This document shows positions 15,946-24,162 of a DNA stretch of 64,000 nucleotides, piece after piece (position 1 is the stretch's first letter; every line of letters starts with the position of its first letter). Location: assembly GCF_039528175.1 (NCBI RefSeq), contig NZ_BAAALH010000001.1:1240001-1304000 (forward strand), in the 5' to 3' direction. This stretch comes from Citricoccus alkalitolerans (GTDB taxonomy: Bacteria > Actinomycetota > Actinomycetes > Actinomycetales > Micrococcaceae). The position numbers and the translations under genes were made by a program. Below the pieces are notes generated by a model. That model made no database searches. It worked only from the letters and a program-made list of their open reading frames with translations, and was not told where the DNA came from.

Positions 15946-18900
15946 GCACCGTAGAAGTGCTTCTCGAAGACCTGCCTGGCCTGGCGGGTGGACCGGAGGT
16001 AGTCCTCCTCGAGTTCAGCGGCCTGGCCCAGTTCGCACCCGCACCACCGGGCGATCGCCTCAAGGTCCTGGCGCTTGGCCGAGAGCACGTCTGAGGACTT
16101 GCCAGACCACACGATGTTGCCCGCGCGCACCCGGGTGGCCAGGTGCCAGGCCCGGTCCAGCACCTCACCGTCCTCCGCCGGCAGGATTCCCTCCCTGACG
16201 AGGGCCTCCAACGCGGGAATGGTCCCGGTGGTGCGCAGGGAGGGGTGGTCCGCCGCATGTTGCAGCTGCAGCGTCTGCACCAGCCATTCCACATCAGACA
16301 GCCCCCCGCGGCCGAGCTTGAGATGCCGTGACGGGTCTGCACCCCGGGGCAGCCGCTCGGCCTCGACGCGGGCCTTGATCCGCCGGATCTCGCGGATGGC
16401 TGCCGGTCCGGGGTCTCCGGCGTAGCGCACGGAGTCCGCCCAGGTGGTGAACTCCTCGGCCAGCTCGGCGCTGCCGGCCACCGGCCGGGCCTTCAGCAGG
16501 GCCTGTACTTCCCAGATCTCGGACCAGCGGCGGTAGTACTCGCGGAAGGAGTCCAGGGACCGGGCCAACGGTCCCTTCTTGCCCTCCGGCCGCAGGGCCG
16601 CATCCATCACCAAGGGGCGCTCACCCAGCACAGGCGGCCGGCACTGCCGGGTCAGGAGGGACATGACGAGCTTGGACAGCTCCACGGCCTGGCGTTGGGC
16701 CGCCTCCGGGTCAGCACCGTGATGGGGCCGGTGGACGAACAGGACATCCAGGTCGGAGCCGTAAGCGATCTCGCGGCCCCCCTGACGTCCCATGGCCACC
16801 ACCAGCAGGTCCGTTAGCTCGACGTTCCGACCCGGGGTCGGGCTGTTCGCCGTGTCGGACGTGTGCGGAGCCGTCCCGGTGTCCGCAGGGCCGCCGGGAC
16901 GTCCCGTCCGGTGGTCGGGGTGGCCGAAGAGGGAGTTCTCCGCAACGTGCAGCGCACCCAGCACGGCCGCCCGGTCGGCATCGGAGAGGGCCCGGCCCAC
17001 GGTGTCCTGGTCCAGCAGCCCGGAGGCATCGGCGATCGCCGTCCGTAGGATCTCGCGCTGGCGGATCAACCGGATCTGGCGGATCGCCTCTTCCGGATCG
17101 GGGTGCCGGGACATCTTGGCCCGGATCTCCTGCCACTGCGTCTCGAACGGCATGGGGACCAGTTCGCGGTCCCGTCCCAGCCAGGCGGCGGCCTCTGGCC
17201 GATGCTCCAGCATGTCCGAGATGTAGGAGGAGAGCGAGAGGATCTGGCACAGCCGCTCGGCGGCCGCCGAAGAGTCCCGCAGCATACCCAGGAACCACGG
17301 GGAGGAGCCCAGCGATTCCGAGAGCCGGCGGAATCCCAGCAGGCCGCCGTCGGGATTGGGGCCGTTGGCCAACCAGCCGAGCATCACCGGCAGTAATTGG
17401 CGCTGCAGCGCCGCGCGGCGGGAGACCCCGGTGCTGAGTGCCTCGATGTGCTTCACCGCGCCGGTGGGGTCTCGGTAGCCCAGGGCGGCGAGACGCTGGC
17501 GCACCGCCTCCGGAGTCAGCTTGGCCTCATCGGCGGACAGCGCCGCCGTGGTGGACAGCAGCGGCCGGTAGAAGATCTTCTCGTGTAGGGAGCGCACCCC
17601 TTTACGGGTCTGCTTCCACAGAGAGGTCAGGGATGCGGCATCGGAGGGGCCGGGTTCCCCAGGGCCCTTGGCGGCCCGGGCCAGGACCCACAGGGCGTGC
17701 GGCTTGTCCGGCATGAGGTGGGTCCGGCGCAGGTGGACCAGCTGGATCCGGTGCTCGAGCAGTCTCAGGTACCGGTAGGCGCCGGCGAAGGACTCGGCGT
17801 CCGAGCGTCCGATGTAGGAGCTGTTCTCCAGCGCGTCGATGGCGTCCAGGGTGTTCCGGACACGGACGGACTCCTCGGTCTTGCCGTGGACGAGCTGGAG
17901 CAGCTGGACGGTGAACTCCACGTCCCGCAGGCCGCCGGCTCCCAGCTTGATCTCGCGGTCCCGGTTCTGGTGGGCGATGTTGTCCAGGACACGGCGCCGC
18001 ATCTTCTGGACGGAGGAGACGAAGCCGTCCCGCTCCGAGCTGGTCCAGACCAGCGGCCAGATCGCGTCGACGTACTCCCGGCCCAGGTCCGTGTCGCCGG
18101 CGATGGGCCGGGCCTTGAGCAGGGCCTGGAACTCCCAGGTGTGCGCCCAGCGGCGATAGTACTCCCCATGGGATTCCACCGTGCGGGACAGCACCCCGTC
18201 CTTGCCCTCGGGGCGCAGGTTCGCGTCGATCTCCCACAGGCCTTGTTCGGGGGCCGCCGCAGTGGTGTACTTCGAGATTCCGGAGGCCAGAGCTGTGGCG
18301 ATGGTCGCCACTCGGTGATCGTCGTCCAGGGACGAGGCGTGGACGAAGATGACGTCCACGTCCGAGATGTAGTTCAGCTCCCGGGCGCCACATTTGCCCA
18401 TCCCGATGACGGCCAGGTCCACCCGGTCGGCGTCCTGGCCGAATTGCTCGACGGCGTCCGCCCGGGAGGCGGCGAGGCCCGCCTCGATCGCGGCGCCGGC
18501 CAGGTCAGCCAGCCACGCGGAGACCGCCGGCTGCGCGGCCCGCGGATCCTGCCCGGTCAGGTCCTGGATGGCCAGGGCCGTGAGCTGCCGGCGATAGGCG
18601 ATCCGCAGAGCCGCGGCCGCCTCCTTGCCGCGGAGCGTCGCCACCGGGCGTGCCGCGGTGGCGTCTGCGCCGACGGCCTTCAGGAGCAGAGTCCGCACGG
18701 GGGCCGGGTCCGACGCGAGGCCGTCCGGTCCCAGGACAGGGGCGGTGGCTGCTGCGCCGACCGGGTCCACGAGCAGGTCGATGTGGTCCGGCCGGCGGAC
18801 GAGGAACTCCCCCAGCGCCTCGGAGGCGCCCAGCAGTCGTGCGACCGCGCGGGATCGCTCCGGGTCCACCATCACTGCTGCCAGATCTGGGGCCCGCTCC

Positions 18901-19094
18901 AGCAGGCGGATTAACAGGATCAAGGCCTGATCCGGGTTCGGGGCGTCCGCGAGTGTGCGCACGATCTCCTGCTGGTCCAGGGATCCCAATTCCGGGGAGG
19001 CCAACAGATCCCGGGCGCGGGCCCAATCGGAGAAGCCGGCACTGACCAGGGACTTACGTCCGGGCCCGCTATTCTCCGATGCCGGGGCGACCAT
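15942..19094 (-). CDS. glnE: Bifunctional glutamine synthetase adenylyltransferase / adenylyl-removing enzyme
   Basis: Adds and removes AMP on the regulatory tyrosine of GlnA, tuning its activity to nitrogen status. Two nucleotidyltransferase domains are visible: the N-terminal one with GMGKCGARELNYISDVDVIF (Asp245, Asp247) and the C-terminal one with AYGSDLDVLFVH near residue 780, each followed by helical bundles. Length is 1050 residues, normal for actinobacteria. The ATG at 19094 lies 6 nt after the glnA2 stop with no clear ribosome binding site, so translation probably depends on coupling to glnA2. Its target is the GlnA encoded at 13309. Confidence 0.96.
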   Translation of the reverse strand: MVAPASENSGPGRKSLVSAGFSDWARARDLLASPELGSLDQQEIVRTLADAPNPDQALILLIRLLERAPDLAAVMVDPERSRAVARLLGASEALGEFLVRRPDHIDLLVDPVGAAATAPVLGPDGLASDPAPVRTLLLKAVGADATAARPVATLRGKEAAAALRIAYRRQLTALAIQDLTGQDPRAAQPAVSAWLADLAGAAIEAGLAASRADAVEQFGQDADRVDLAVIGMGKCGARELNYISDVDVIFVHASSLDDDHRVATIATALASGISKYTTAAAPEQGLWEIDANLRPEGKDGVLSRTVESHGEYYRRWAHTWEFQALLKARPIAGDTDLGREYVDAIWPLVWTSSERDGFVSSVQKMRRRVLDNIAHQNRDREIKLGAGGLRDVEFTVQLLQLVHGKTEESVRVRNTLDAIDALENSSYIGRSDAESFAGAYRYLRLLEHRIQLVHLRRTHLMPDKPHALWVLARAAKGPGEPGPSDAASLTSLWKQTRKGVRSLHEKIFYRPLLSTTAALSADEAKLTPEAVRQRLAALGYRDPTGAVKHIEALSTGVSRRAALQRQLLPVMLGWLANGPNPDGGLLGFRRLSESLGSSPWFLGMLRDSSAAAERLCQILSLSSYISDMLEHRPEAAAWLGRDRELVPMPFETQWQEIRAKMSRHPDPEEAIRQIRLIRQREILRTAIADASGLLDQDTVGRALSDADRAAVLGALHVAENSLFGHPDHRTGRPGGPADTGTAPHTSDTANSPTPGRNVELTDLLVVAMGRQGGREIAYGSDLDVLFVHRPHHGADPEAAQRQAVELSKLVMSLLTRQCRPPVLGERPLVMDAALRPEGKKGPLARSLDSFREYYRRWSEIWEVQALLKARPVAGSAELAEEFTTWADSVRYAGDPGPAAIREIRRIKARVEAERLPRGADPSRHLKLGRGGLSDVEWLVQTLQLQHAADHPSLRTTGTIPALEALVREGILPAEDGEVLDRAWHLATRVRAGNIVWSGKSSDVLSAKRQDLEAIARWCGCELGQAAELEEDYLRSTRQARQVFEKHFYGA

Positions 19095-19100
19095 GCTGGA

Positions 19101-20441
19101 TCAGAGGATGCCGAGGTTGCGCTGCAGTTCGAAGGGCGTGACCTCGACCCGGTACTCGTCCCACTCCTGGCGCTTGTTCCGCAGGAAGTTCTCGAAGACC
19201 GTCTCGCCCAGCACCTCGGCCACGAACTCCGACTCCTCCATGATCCGCAGGGCGTCGTGCAGGGTACCGGGCAGGGAGTGGTGGCCCAGGGCCCGGCGTT
19301 CCGTGGAGGTCAGTGCGCTGATGTCCTCGGCGGCGGCCTCCGGCAGCTCGTATTCCTCCTCGATGCCCTTCAGGCCGGCGGCCAGCAGGACCGCGTAGGT
19401 CAGGTACGGGTTGGCCGAGGCGTCGATGCCGCGGTACTCGACACGGGCCGAGCCGGCCTTGTCCGGCTTGTAGAGGGGGACGCGGACCAGCGCGGAACGG
19501 TTGTTGTGGCCCCAGGACACATAGGACGGGGCCTCCCCGCCACCCCAGAGGCGCTTGTACGAGTTCACGAACTGGTTGGTGATGGCAGTGATCTCCATGC
19601 TGTGGTGCAACAGCCCGGCGATGAACCTGCGCCCCGTGGTGGAGAGGTGGAACTCCGCACTGGGCTCGAAGAAGGCATTCGAATCGCCCTCGAACAGGGA
19701 GAAGTGGGTGTGCATCCCGGAACCGGCGTGCTGGCCGAACGGCTTCGGCATGAAGGTCGCGTAGTTGCCCTGGAGCTGGGCGACCTCCTTGATCACAGTG
19801 CGGAACGTCATGATGTTGTCTGCCGTCTGCAGCGCATCCGCGTAGCGCAGGTCGATCTCGTTCTGGCCGGGGCCGGACTCGTGGTGGCTGAACTCCACCG
19901 AGATGCCGATCGCCTCGAGCATGTTGACCGCGTGGCGGCGGAAGTCCGTGGCGACGCCGCCGGGCTCGTGGTCGAAGTACCCTGCCTGGTCCACCGGGAC
20001 GGGCTGGCCGTCCGGTCCGGGCTCCTTGGACTCGAGAAGGTAGAACTCGATCTCGGGGTGCGTGTAGAACGTGAAGCCCATGTCCGCGGCGCGGGACAGC
20101 TGACGGCGCAGCACCTGGCGGGGATCGGCGGCGGAGGGCTCCCCGTCCGGGGTCAGCACGTCACAGAACATCCGAGAGGTGGGCTCGTCCTCGCCGCGCC
20201 ACGGCAGGATCTGGAAGGTCGAGGGGTCCGGCTGCAGCAGCATGTCCGACTCGAAGATCCGGGTGTATCCGTCGATCGAGGACCCATCGAAGCCCAGGCC
20301 CTCGGCGAAGGCCCCTTCGACCTCGGCCGGTGCCAGCGCAACGGACTTCAGCGTGCCCGTCACGTCGGTGAACCACAGTCGCACGAAGCGCACGTCCCGG
20401 TCCTCTATGGTCCTGAGGACAAACTCCTGTTGGCGATCCAT
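19101..20441 (-). CDS. glnA2: Glutamine synthetase type I-alpha (GlnA2-like)
   Basis: A second glutamine synthetase family protein of 446 residues. It has the fold motifs GLGFDGSSIDGY, NEIDLRYADALQTADNIMTF, MPKPFGQHAGSGMHTHFSLF and NNRSALVRVP. It lacks the insert and adenylylation loop typical of the beta type, although an EEYELPEA segment is retained at the equivalent place. In mycobacteria and streptomycetes glnA2 directly precedes glnE as here, and the product may act on glutamate or related amines. ATG at 20441 has AGGAGG upstream. It forms an operon with glnE. Confidence 0.92.
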   Translation of the reverse strand: MDRQQEFVLRTIEDRDVRFVRLWFTDVTGTLKSVALAPAEVEGAFAEGLGFDGSSIDGYTRIFESDMLLQPDPSTFQILPWRGEDEPTSRMFCDVLTPDGEPSAADPRQVLRRQLSRAADMGFTFYTHPEIEFYLLESKEPGPDGQPVPVDQAGYFDHEPGGVATDFRRHAVNMLEAIGISVEFSHHESGPGQNEIDLRYADALQTADNIMTFRTVIKEVAQLQGNYATFMPKPFGQHAGSGMHTHFSLFEGDSNAFFEPSAEFHLSTTGRRFIAGLLHHSMEITAITNQFVNSYKRLWGGGEAPSYVSWGHNNRSALVRVPLYKPDKAGSARVEYRGIDASANPYLTYAVLLAAGLKGIEEEYELPEAAAEDISALTSTERRALGHHSLPGTLHDALRIMEESEFVAEVLGETVFENFLRNKRQEWDEYRVEVTPFELQRNLGIL

Positions 20442-20523
20442 GTCTCTGGCGGCCTCCTGTCGGATCGTGCGGATGGTCCCACTGTAGTGTGCCGGGCCCG
20501 GTCAGCGCCGAAAGACGGGCCGC

Positions 20524-20529
20524 TAGACT
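20524..20529 (+). promoter_or_regulatory. panB leaderless promoter -10 (TAGACT)
   Basis: TAGACT is followed by GCGGCC and the ATG of panB at 20536, a 6-nt spacing that places transcription start on the A of ATG. No ribosome binding site is present. Confidence 0.55.
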
Positions 20530-20535
20530 GCGGCC

Positions 20536-21378
20536 ATGGCTGAGAATGAAACCGCGCCCTACGCCGCACCGGCTCCTGCCCGCTACCGCACCGTCCACCT
20601 GCAGAAGGCCAAGGATGAGGGCCGGCACTTCGCGATGCTCACGGCGTACGACTTCCAGATGGCCAAGGTCTTCGACGACGCCGGCATTGAGACGATCCTC
20701 GTGGGAGACTCGGCGGCCAACACCATGATGGGTCATGACACCACCCTGCCGATCACGCTCGACGAGATGATCGTCTACGCCGGGTCCGTGGTCCGCGGCA
20801 CCCGGCACGCCATGGTGCTGTGCGACTTGCCCTTCGGCTCCTACGAGCTGTCCCCGCAGCAGGCGACCGAGAGCGCGATCCGGCTCGTCAAGGAGGCGGG
20901 CGTCCACGCCGTGAAGATGGAGGGCGGCGTCCGTTACGCCGAGCACGTGCGCATGATGACGGACGCAGGGGTCCCGGTCATGGCCCACATCGGCTTCACC
21001 CCGCAATCCGAGAACGTCCTGGGTGGATACCGGGTCCAGGGCCGCACCGAGGGCGCGGCAGAGGCGATGGCGCAGGAGGCGACGGTGCTGCAGGACGCCG
21101 GTGCCTTCGCCGTGCTGATGGAGATGGTCCCCGCGGACATCGCCCGCCAGGTGGACGAGGCGCTGCGCGTGCCCACCGTCGGCATCGGGGCCGGGCCCTC
21201 CACCACCGGCCAGGTCCTGGTGTGGCAGGACATGCTCGGCCTGCGGACCGGGAAGATGCCGCGTTTCGTGAAGCAGTACGCGGATCTGCACTCGGTGATC
21301 TCAGCGGCGGTCACCGACTACCGCCGTGAGGTCCTGGAGGGCACGTTCCCGACCGCCGAGCACGGCTTCGAGTCCTGA
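20536..21378 (+). CDS. panB: 3-methyl-2-oxobutanoate hydroxymethyltransferase
   Basis: First committed enzyme of pantothenate (CoA) synthesis; transfers a hydroxymethyl group from methylene-tetrahydrofolate to 2-oxoisovalerate to give ketopantoate. A TIM-barrel protein of 280 residues with LTAYDFQMAKVFDDAGIE, LVGDSAANTMMGHDTTLPIT (metal-binding Asp), VKMEGG with the family lysine and glutamate, MAHIGFTPQ and VPTVGIGAGPSTTGQVLVWQ. The N-terminal 17 residues are Ala/Pro-rich and variable. It is divergent from glnA2 and appears to have its own leaderless promoter. No other pan gene is in the window. Confidence 0.95.
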   Translation: MAENETAPYAAPAPARYRTVHLQKAKDEGRHFAMLTAYDFQMAKVFDDAGIETILVGDSAANTMMGHDTTLPITLDEMIVYAGSVVRGTRHAMVLCDLPFGSYELSPQQATESAIRLVKEAGVHAVKMEGGVRYAEHVRMMTDAGVPVMAHIGFTPQSENVLGGYRVQGRTEGAAEAMAQEATVLQDAGAFAVLMEMVPADIARQVDEALRVPTVGIGAGPSTTGQVLVWQDMLGLRTGKMPRFVKQYADLHSVISAAVTDYRREVLEGTFPTAEHGFES

Positions 21379-21388
21379 CTGGGCCGTC

Positions 21389-21559
21389 CTAACCCTCCTC
21401 CTCCTCCGCGTCATCCCAGCGCTCGTTGTTCGCCTGCACCTGGGCGATGGCGCTCTCGGCCTCCGCGCGGGACTGGTAGGGCCCCAGCAGCTTCGACCAG
21501 TCTGACTGGGGGCCTTCCTCGACCTGCTTCGTGACGACGTTGTACCAGTATTCGCTCAT
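21389..21559 (-). CDS. Mini SPOR-domain protein (56 aa)
   Basis: A 56-residue protein that is almost entirely one SPOR-like module: EYWYNVVTKQVEEGPQSDWS, then LLGPYQSRAEAESAIAQVQ, with an acidic tail. SPOR domains bind denuded septal peptidoglycan, but this protein has no signal peptide or membrane segment, so it may act in the cytoplasm or represent a derived use of the fold. Similar single-domain proteins are annotated in Micrococcaceae. The ATG at 21559 is 6 nt from a TAGGGT -10 and has no ribosome binding site. It is convergent with panB and divergent from map. Confidence 0.75.
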   Translation of the reverse strand: MSEYWYNVVTKQVEEGPQSDWSKLLGPYQSRAEAESAIAQVQANNERWDDAEEEEG

Positions 21560-21565
21560 GGGCCC

Positions 21566-21571
21566 ACCCTA
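21566..21571 (-). promoter_or_regulatory. SPOR-protein leaderless promoter -10 (TAGGGT)
   Basis: On the minus strand TAGGGT, then GGGCCC, then the ATG at 21559. It is back to back with the map promoter 31 nt away. Confidence 0.5.
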
Positions 21572-21602
21572 TCGGCGATCTGTACGGTGCTCTCAGCGGA
21601 GA

Positions 21603-21608
21603 TAGGAT
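21603..21608 (+). promoter_or_regulatory. map leaderless promoter -10 (TAGGAT)
   Basis: TAGGAT, then CGAGTC, then the ATG at 21615. There is no ribosome binding site. Confidence 0.55.
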
Positions 21609-21614
21609 CGAGTC

Positions 21615-22586
21615 ATGTCCCACAGCCCCCAGACGAACACCCGTCCCCCCTCGACCGCCCCGGCACCCTCGACCAGCCACAACGGTCCTGCTCCGGAGGG
21701 CCCGGTGCGGGGCGAGCCGGGCTCGAAGGCGCCGCTGGGCACGCTGACGCCGGGCGTGGTCGCCCCCCAGCTCTCCGTGCCCGCGCACATCGAGCGGCCG
21801 GAGTACGTGGGCCGGGCCACGGCGGACGAGGGCAACGGCTCCGACGTCTACGATGCCGAGGGGATCGCGAAGATCCGCGCGGCGGGCCGGATCGCCGCCC
21901 AGGCCATGGAGGAGGCCGCCCGGCACATCGCCCCCGGCGTCACCACGGCCGAACTGGACCGGATCGCGCACGAGTTCATCTGCGATCACGGCGCCTACCC
22001 GTCCTGCCTCGGCTACAAGGGCTTCCCGAAGGCCATCTGCACCTCACTGAACGAGGTGATCTGCCACGGCATCCCGGATGACACCGTCCTGGAGGACGGG
22101 GACATCGTCAACCTCGACATCACCGCCTATCTGGACGGGCACCACGGGGATCACAACAAGACCTACCTCGTCGGCACCGTGGACGAACAATCCCGGTTGC
22201 TGGTGGAGCGCACCCACGAGGTCATGATGCGCGGCATCAAGGCTGTCCGGCCCGGTCGCGAGATCAACGTCATCGGCCGCGCCATCGAGTCCTACGCCAA
22301 GCGATTCGGCTATGGGGTGGTCCGGGACTTCATCGGCCACGGCGTAGGCCGAGAATTCCACTCCGGGCTCGTCATCCCCCACTTCGATGCCGCCCCCGCG
22401 CACAACACCGTGATGGTCCCCGGCATGGTCTTCACCATTGAGCCGATGATCACCCTCGGCACCATCCGCTGGGACATGTGGGACGACGACTGGACCGTGG
22501 TCACCCGGGACCGTCAGCGCACCGCACAGTTCGAGCACACCCTGGTGGTCACGGACGACGGCGCGGACATCCTGACACGTCCCTGA
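21615..22586 (+). CDS. map: Type I methionine aminopeptidase, N-terminally extended
   Basis: Removes the initiator methionine from nascent proteins. The catalytic part has the pita-bread fold motifs: YPSCLGYKGFPKAICTSLNE, HGIP with the substrate histidine, DIVNLDITAYLDGHHGD with the metal aspartates, DFIGHGVGREFH with the metal histidine, MVFTIEP and the final QFEHTLVVT glutamate. About 75 residues before the catalytic domain form a Pro/Ser/Thr-rich extension with a segment LGTLTPG also seen in other actinobacterial class Ic enzymes. It appears leaderless. The polyphosphate glucokinase gene follows 54 nt downstream. Confidence 0.95.
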   Translation: MSHSPQTNTRPPSTAPAPSTSHNGPAPEGPVRGEPGSKAPLGTLTPGVVAPQLSVPAHIERPEYVGRATADEGNGSDVYDAEGIAKIRAAGRIAAQAMEEAARHIAPGVTTAELDRIAHEFICDHGAYPSCLGYKGFPKAICTSLNEVICHGIPDDTVLEDGDIVNLDITAYLDGHHGDHNKTYLVGTVDEQSRLLVERTHEVMMRGIKAVRPGREINVIGRAIESYAKRFGYGVVRDFIGHGVGREFHSGLVIPHFDAAPAHNTVMVPGMVFTIEPMITLGTIRWDMWDDDWTVVTRDRQRTAQFEHTLVVTDDGADILTRP

Positions 22587-22640
22587 CTGCCCCAGACCCT
22601 GATCCCCGAAATCCCCGAGCCCACCCTCTTGGAGCGCAGC

Positions 22641-23451
22641 ATGGCGAAGAAGTCCACCGGCCCCTCCCCCGTCCTGCACACCGCCCTCGGTATCGACATC
22701 GGTGGCACCGGCATGAAGGGCGGCATCGTCCAGCTGGGCAAGGGCAAGAAGTCCGGACGTCTGCTCGGGGACCGCTTCCGGATCCCGACGCCGCAGCCGG
22801 CCAGTCCGGAGGCCGTCGCCGACGTCCTGGCCCAGATCACGACGGAGCTGGACGCCCGGGACGGCGCACCGGCACCGGGGTTCCCCGTGGGAGTGGACTT
22901 CCCGGCGGTCATCCAGGATGGGATCTGCCGTACGGCCACGAACATCGATCCCTCCTGGATCGGCACGGATGTGGACGGCCTGTTCTCCGAGCGTCTGAGA
23001 CGGCCCGTGAGAACCCTGAACGACGCCGACGCGGCCGGGCTCGCCGAGGTCCGGTTCGGCGCGGGCCGCGGCGTGCACGGCACGGTACTGGTGATCACGC
23101 TCGGCACCGGCATCGGGTCAGGCCTGTTCCGCGACGGGCAGCTCGTGCCCAACCTCGAGCTGGGCACGATCGAACTGGACGGCATCATGGCCGAGTCCCG
23201 GGCCTCCGCCGCGGCACGCGAACGGGACGGGATCGGCTGGCCCGAGTACGCCGAACGGCTCCAGCGCTACTTCTCCTATGTGGAGGGCATCTTCTACCCG
23301 GACCTCATCATCGTGGGCGGCGGCATCTCCAAGCGCCCCGATGACTACCTGCCCCACCTGACCCTGCGCACGCCGATCGTCCCCGCGACGCTCAAGAACA
23401 ATGCCGGCATCGTGGGGACCGCGCTGTGGGCCCTCGAGAACCTGCCGCAGG
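22641..23451 (+). CDS. ppgK: Polyphosphate glucokinase, 3' end lost in a gap
   Basis: A ROK-type kinase that phosphorylates glucose using polyphosphate and/or ATP. Visible are LGIDIGGTGMKGGIVQLGKG (phosphate-binding loop with the Asp and Gly motif), VGVDFPAVIQDG, the catalytic LNDADAAGLAE, ITLGTGIGSGLFRDGQLVPN, LELGTIELDG and LIIVGGGISK. Family members of this actinobacterial type are about 260-270 residues. The coding sequence reaches the gap at 23452 with ENLPQ, close to the expected C terminus; bases after the gap read on to a stop at 23543 only if the N count is exact. ATG at 22641 has TTGGAG upstream; the in-frame TTG at 22629 is less likely. Confidence 0.92.
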
Positions 23452-23482
23452 NNNNNNNNNNNNNNNNNNNNNNNNNNNNNNN
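23452..23482. other. Assembly gap (31 N)
   Basis: Unknown bases at the convergent 3' ends of ppgK and nrdR. CTGCCG (23442-23447) and CGGCAG (23500-23505) flank it as short complementary arms. Just beyond lies GCCCCGCGGGGC, a GC-rich palindrome at 23513-23524, so a terminator probably sits here. Confidence 0.95.
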
Positions 23483-23532
23483 CCCTCCGGAGCCGCCATC
23501 GGCAGTCTCAACGCCCCGCGGGGCCTTCCGCG

Positions 23533-24030
23533 TCAGCGGGTGAACAGCCTCGGCTGCAGAGCCGGGGTGGCGGTGGCCGACGCCGTGCCGGCGGACCGCA
23601 GGTCCTCGATGGCACCGGCGAAGTCGTCCAGCGAGTCGAACGCCTGGTAGACCGAGGCGAAACGGAGGTAGGCCACCTGGTCCAGGCGGCGCAACGGCTC
23701 CAGGATCGCGAGCCCCACCTCGTGGGCGTCCACCTCGGCGTTCCCCGTGGCCCGGATGGTCTCCTCGACCTCCTGCGCCAGCATGGCCAGGTCGTCGCTG
23801 GTGACCGGACGGCCCTGACAGGCCTTGCGGACGCCGTTGATGATCTTGGAGCGGTCGAAAGGTTCGGCCACCCCGGACCGCTTGACCACCGTCAGGGCGG
23901 TGGTCTCCATGGTCGTGAAGCGCTTCCCGCAGGACTGGCATTGCCGGCGCCGGCGGATGGCCGAGCCGTCATCCAAGGAGCGGGAGTCCACCACACGGGA
24001 ATCCTCATGACGACAGAAGGGACAGTGCAT
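23533..24030 (-). CDS. nrdR: Transcriptional repressor NrdR
   Basis: A nucleotide-sensing repressor of ribonucleotide reductase genes. The N-terminal zinc ribbon has Cys3, Cys6, Cys31 and Cys34 (MHCPFC and CQSC), followed by the ATP-cone domain beginning VVKRSGVAEPFDRSKIINGV. Length is 165 residues with a short variable tail. The ATG at 24030 is preceded by GGAAGGGGAAG and, further up, TATGAT as a possible -10. It is convergent with ppgK and follows dnaE, both on the minus strand. Its usual nrd targets are not in the window. Confidence 0.95.
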   Translation of the reverse strand: MHCPFCRHEDSRVVDSRSLDDGSAIRRRRQCQSCGKRFTTMETTALTVVKRSGVAEPFDRSKIINGVRKACQGRPVTSDDLAMLAQEVEETIRATGNAEVDAHEVGLAILEPLRRLDQVAYLRFASVYQAFDSLDDFAGAIEDLRSAGTASATATPALQPRLFTR

Positions 24031-24102
24031 GACTTCCCCTTCCTCGGTCGGTGGACGAGTCCATCATAGTCGGACGCCCCACCGAATAACAACCATGTCA
24101 TT

Positions 24103-24117
24103 ACCAGATGTAGTGGT
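24103..24117 (-). promoter_or_regulatory. Possible NrdR-box-like palindrome upstream of nrdR
   Basis: On the minus strand ACCACTACATCTGGT has ACCA/TGGT arms around an AT-richer core, resembling in layout the 16-bp NrdR box (ACAC-core-GTGT). It lies about 75 nt upstream of nrdR. NrdR boxes normally occur in pairs; I see no convincing second one. Autoregulation is only a suggestion. Confidence 0.25.
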
Positions 24118-24162
24118 GTTCTCCGATGAGCGACACCACGGATGGGGCAGACTGCGCATTCC

